A stretch of DNA of 64,000 bases from CBFHSD01 sp965658375 (lineage in GTDB: Bacteria > Bacteroidota > Bacteroidia > Flavobacteriales_G > Salibacteraceae), in assembly GCA_965658375.1 (NCBI GenBank), contig CBFHSD010000010.1, positions 1 to 64,000 of the forward strand, written 5' to 3'. Shown one piece after another: positions 61,816 to 64,000 of this stretch. Under the pieces are notes generated by a model. The model ran no database searches and was not told the origin of the DNA. It worked only from the letters and a program-made list of their open reading frames with translations. Numbering within the stretch: the first letter of the stretch is position 1; the number at the start of each line of letters is the position of its first letter. The position numbers and the translations under genes are program-made.

Positions 61816-62913
61816 ATGAAAAGTATTAAAAATTCCTTCTTAGCACTCTCAATAATAGCATTAATCAGCTTTAGTGCATGCGAAAACGAATTAGAAGTTT
61901 TTGCAGAATATGAGGATGTTACAGTTGTTTATGCCTTGCTTCAACCAGAAGACACTCTGCACCAAATAAAAGTCAATAAACTTTTTCAAGGCGAAGGTGA
62001 TGCATTGGTGCTAGCCGAAGATCCTGCTTTAAGCCAATACGAGGCTGATGAGGTTAATGTTTTGATTAAAGAAGTAGATGGCAACGGAGACACCACAGTT
62101 TTTACTCTTGAACAAGTTGAGGTGACAAATAAGGATTCTGGAATCTTTTATTATCCTAACCAGATGCTTTATGAGTTTGAAGCAAAATTAAAAGAGGGTG
62201 CCACATACTATTTAGAAATTGAGAAACAACAAGGCGAAACGGTAAAAGGGGAAACTAGATTGGTCCAGTCCTCAACAAACCCAGTGTTTGATGAAAGAGA
62301 AATTAGCCGATATCAAAAAATTGGAATGTCATGGGTAAATGGAAGCTCTGTAAACTCATCACAACAGATTACCGTTATTCCACCCAAAAACTCTAAAGTA
62401 TTTGAGATGGTTTTAACGTTTCGCTACCAAGATCTTTTGGAGGGAAATATCCTAAGCGAAGATCGTTATGTAGATATTAGTCTGGGAACAGAATCTCTTC
62501 CAAATGTGGTAGATGAGTATTCAAGAAGTAATGATTTTGTTTTTGAATATTCTCCTGAATCTGTTTTTGAAGTTATTGCGAACCGTGTACCTGATTTAGT
62601 AGATTCTCCCGAAGTCATAGGAAGAAAGGCTGATAGTATAGACATCAATTTATATATAGGTGGTGAGGAACTGGATGTGTATATGTCTGTAAACCAACCG
62701 AGCACATCGTTATTGGAAGATAAGCCAGAATACACCAATGTGGTAAATGGTCTTGGTTTGGTTTCTAGCAGAAGCTATTTGTTAGAATCTGTAGTACTTA
62801 CAAAAGACAGCTATGAAGAGCTAGCAACAGGACTTGTTTTAGGACTTACGGGTAGCAAAGGATTCTGCAATCCAAAAGCACTTCCTCAAGAAAGTACCTA
62901 TTGCGGATTTTGA
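61816..62913 (+). CDS. DUF4249 family lipoprotein
   Basis: This 365-residue protein has a lipoprotein signal (SIIALISFSAC) and the family pattern of an N-terminal beta domain (VVYALLQPEDTLHQIKVNKLFQG) and a C-terminal GSKGFCNPKALPQ. DUF4249 lipoproteins are commonly found beside TonB-dependent receptors in Bacteroidota. No such receptor is beside it here. The chosen start gives the signal peptide directly; an upstream in-frame ATG at 61750 would add 22 non-signal residues. A possible -7 element TATTTTCG lies at 61754-61761. Its stop abuts the next gene. Confidence 0.82.
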   Translation: MKSIKNSFLALSIIALISFSACENELEVFAEYEDVTVVYALLQPEDTLHQIKVNKLFQGEGDALVLAEDPALSQYEADEVNVLIKEVDGNGDTTVFTLEQVEVTNKDSGIFYYPNQMLYEFEAKLKEGATYYLEIEKQQGETVKGETRLVQSSTNPVFDEREISRYQKIGMSWVNGSSVNSSQQITVIPPKNSKVFEMVLTFRYQDLLEGNILSEDRYVDISLGTESLPNVVDEYSRSNDFVFEYSPESVFEVIANRVPDLVDSPEVIGRKADSIDINLYIGGEELDVYMSVNQPSTSLLEDKPEYTNVVNGLGLVSSRSYLLESVVLTKDSYEELATGLVLGLTGSKGFCNPKALPQESTYCGF

Positions 62914-64000
62914 TACGGCAATTCAAAAAAATCATCTTCTTAATTGGCCTTCTTGTTCATCACGTAATCGGGAACAGCCAAGATTCAAATTATGTACATC
63001 ATGTGATTGATGTACTTAGTCACGACTCTATGCTTGGTAGAGGTTATGTGGATCAAGGGCATTTAAAAGCGGCTCATTTCATTGCTAAGGAGTTTAAGAA
63101 GAATGGCCTCAGACCAATAGGAGAGAGTTACTTTTTACCTTTTGAAATGACAGCCAATACCTTTCCTGGTAAAGTGCATGTTGTTGCTCACAATGGCGAA
63201 GATTCTCTTTTGTTAAAACCGGGAACTGACGTTTGGATTGCTCCAAATTCACCGGGAGGAAAGGGAGATTATCAGATTGAGATGATTTCTTGGGAAGAAA
63301 TTGAACAAGAGACTTGGCTTGAAAAAATCAAAGGAAAGACTAATTATTTTTTAGGAGTTCACCTGCCACCAGATAGTTTAGATAATAAACGTAAGATGGT
63401 ATTGAACAGCACCATCTATTCTTTGGCAAATATCAGCAACGCACCTTGGCATGGTGTTCTTAAAATTGCGAACACCGCTCCTGCCTGGTCAGGTGCAACG
63501 GAGCTAGGACAAATGAATCAGTTTACGGTTCTTGTGCCAAAAAGCTTTTCCATTGATCGTATCACCTTTGAAGTAGAACAAGCTTTTGATACTCTTATTT
63601 CAAATAATGTAGTAGGGGTAATTGAAGGAAATAAGAAGAATAAATACATTTTTGTTACTGCCCATTACGATCATTTGGGAAAAATGGGACCCGTTACTTT
63701 CAATGGAGCTTTTGATAACGCTACAGGAACAGCCACTATACTAGACATGGCAAGGTATTGGGCTCAAAGTGAAGAGAAACCGAAGTATACTTTAGTGTTT
63801 GTGGCCTTTGGTGGAGAAGAGTTCGGGTTGTTGGGTTCGCGCTACATGGCAGATCACCCTCCGGTTCCATTAAAACGCATCAAGTTTTTATTAAACATAG
63901 ATTTAATGTACCGACCTCAAGTAGGAATTCGTGTAGTGAATGGATCTATTTTTAGAGATGAATTTGACCAAATGGTTCAGCTCAATGAAGAAAACAATTA
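62913..64000 (+). CDS. M28-family metallopeptidase, exported, cut by the right edge
   Basis: The frame is open from base 62913 to the end. The first codon after the overlapping stop (TGATA) is ATA, and it begins a signal peptide (RQFKKIIFLIGLL, ending IGNSQ). The next ATG is 40 codons in and would lose the signal, so ATA is the likely start or a mutated ATG. M28 zinc ligands are visible: AHYDHLG (His), GAFDNATGTATILDMAR (Asp), FGGEEFGLLGS (Glu pair) and LLNIDLMYR (Asp). The last His should lie beyond the edge. It is an aminopeptidase-type enzyme of the periplasm or surface. Confidence 0.85.
   Translation, partial: MRQFKKIIFLIGLLVHHVIGNSQDSNYVHHVIDVLSHDSMLGRGYVDQGHLKAAHFIAKEFKKNGLRPIGESYFLPFEMTANTFPGKVHVVAHNGEDSLLLKPGTDVWIAPNSPGGKGDYQIEMISWEEIEQETWLEKIKGKTNYFLGVHLPPDSLDNKRKMVLNSTIYSLANISNAPWHGVLKIANTAPAWSGATELGQMNQFTVLVPKSFSIDRITFEVEQAFDTLISNNVVGVIEGNKKNKYIFVTAHYDHLGKMGPVTFNGAFDNATGTATILDMARYWAQSEEKPKYTLVFVAFGGEEFGLLGSRYMADHPPVPLKRIKFLLNIDLMYRPQVGIRVVNGSIFRDEFDQMVQLNEENN

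Noticed and set aside
1..64000. CRISPR arrays, insertion sequences, prophage or integrative elements
   Set aside because: No regularly spaced repeats, transposase, integrase or target-site duplications were seen; all major frames match chromosomal families.
1..64000. tRNA, rRNA or riboswitch genes
   Set aside because: No cloverleaf with a CCA-type end or conserved rRNA stretch was found in the intergenic regions by eye; a covariance-model scan would be decisive.

Overview
The window is a 64 kb piece of a Bacteroidota chromosome, most likely from a marine Flavobacteriales lineage (Cryomorphaceae-like is a guess). The evidence is seen in the sequence. It has type IX secretion (T9SS) C-terminal domains of both type A and the gliding-motility type. 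It has an OmpA/PD40/TPR protein with the PorE layout. DnaE carries an N-terminal proofreading exonuclease, Rho carries a long disordered insert, and DUF2723, DUF4249, DUF4293 and DUF4199-like genes are present. Promoters are of the TAnnTTTG type and Shine-Dalgarno sites are almost absent. I see no rRNA, tRNA, CRISPR array, insertion sequence, prophage or plasmid gene. Genes are dense and no gene-free stretch exceeds 300 bases.

Layout. 1-7.5 kb: a cut-off inward-rectifier K+ channel, a DUF2723 membrane protein, a long GAPDH, a GT-C membrane protein and a small membrane protein. 7.6-13.7 kb: dnaE, thioredoxin and an OmpA-family protein. 13.7-15.7 kb: a two-gene operon of an alkylglycerol monooxygenase-like protein and a YhhN lysoplasmalogenase-like protein, suggesting ether-lipid breakdown. 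15.8-17.5 kb: an ECF sigma factor overlapping a membrane protein that looks like an anti-sigma factor fused to a gliding/T9SS C-terminal domain. 17.5-21.3 kb: a SPOR-repeat protein and its partner, an FAD oxidoreductase and an S1/P1 nuclease. 21.3-24.8 kb: pyrR-pyrB-STAS-like-T9SS cargo-rnz, an overlapping operon. 24.8-29.3 kb: a NarL/LuxR regulator, a flavodoxin with a palindrome inside its promoter, and an AddA-like helicase-nuclease.

29.4-37.4 kb is a secretion-rich block: a T9SS subtilase coupled to a di-haem peroxidase, then an adhesin-like gliding-type protein followed by a GT-C membrane protein. 37.5-42.6 kb: a SulP transporter with its TetR regulator and an operator that brackets the promoter, proline dehydrogenase and a dicarboxylate/amino-acid symporter. 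42.7-47.7 kb: an AsmA protein with a long helical tail, then the PorE-like protein. 47.7-58.3 kb is housekeeping: rho, truA, an MsbA-like ABC exporter, uvrA, an ECF sigma factor with a rare perfect Shine-Dalgarno site, a small gene and nth. 58.4-64 kb: a broken pair of gene starts, an HTTM protein, a pseudouridine synthase, panB, a DUF4249 lipoprotein, and an M28 peptidase cut by the edge whose apparent start codon is ATA.

The points most worth following are the sigma/anti-sigma/T9SS fusion, the ether-lipid operon, the SD-bearing sigma factor with its small gene, the AUA start candidates, and the two dyads built into promoters.
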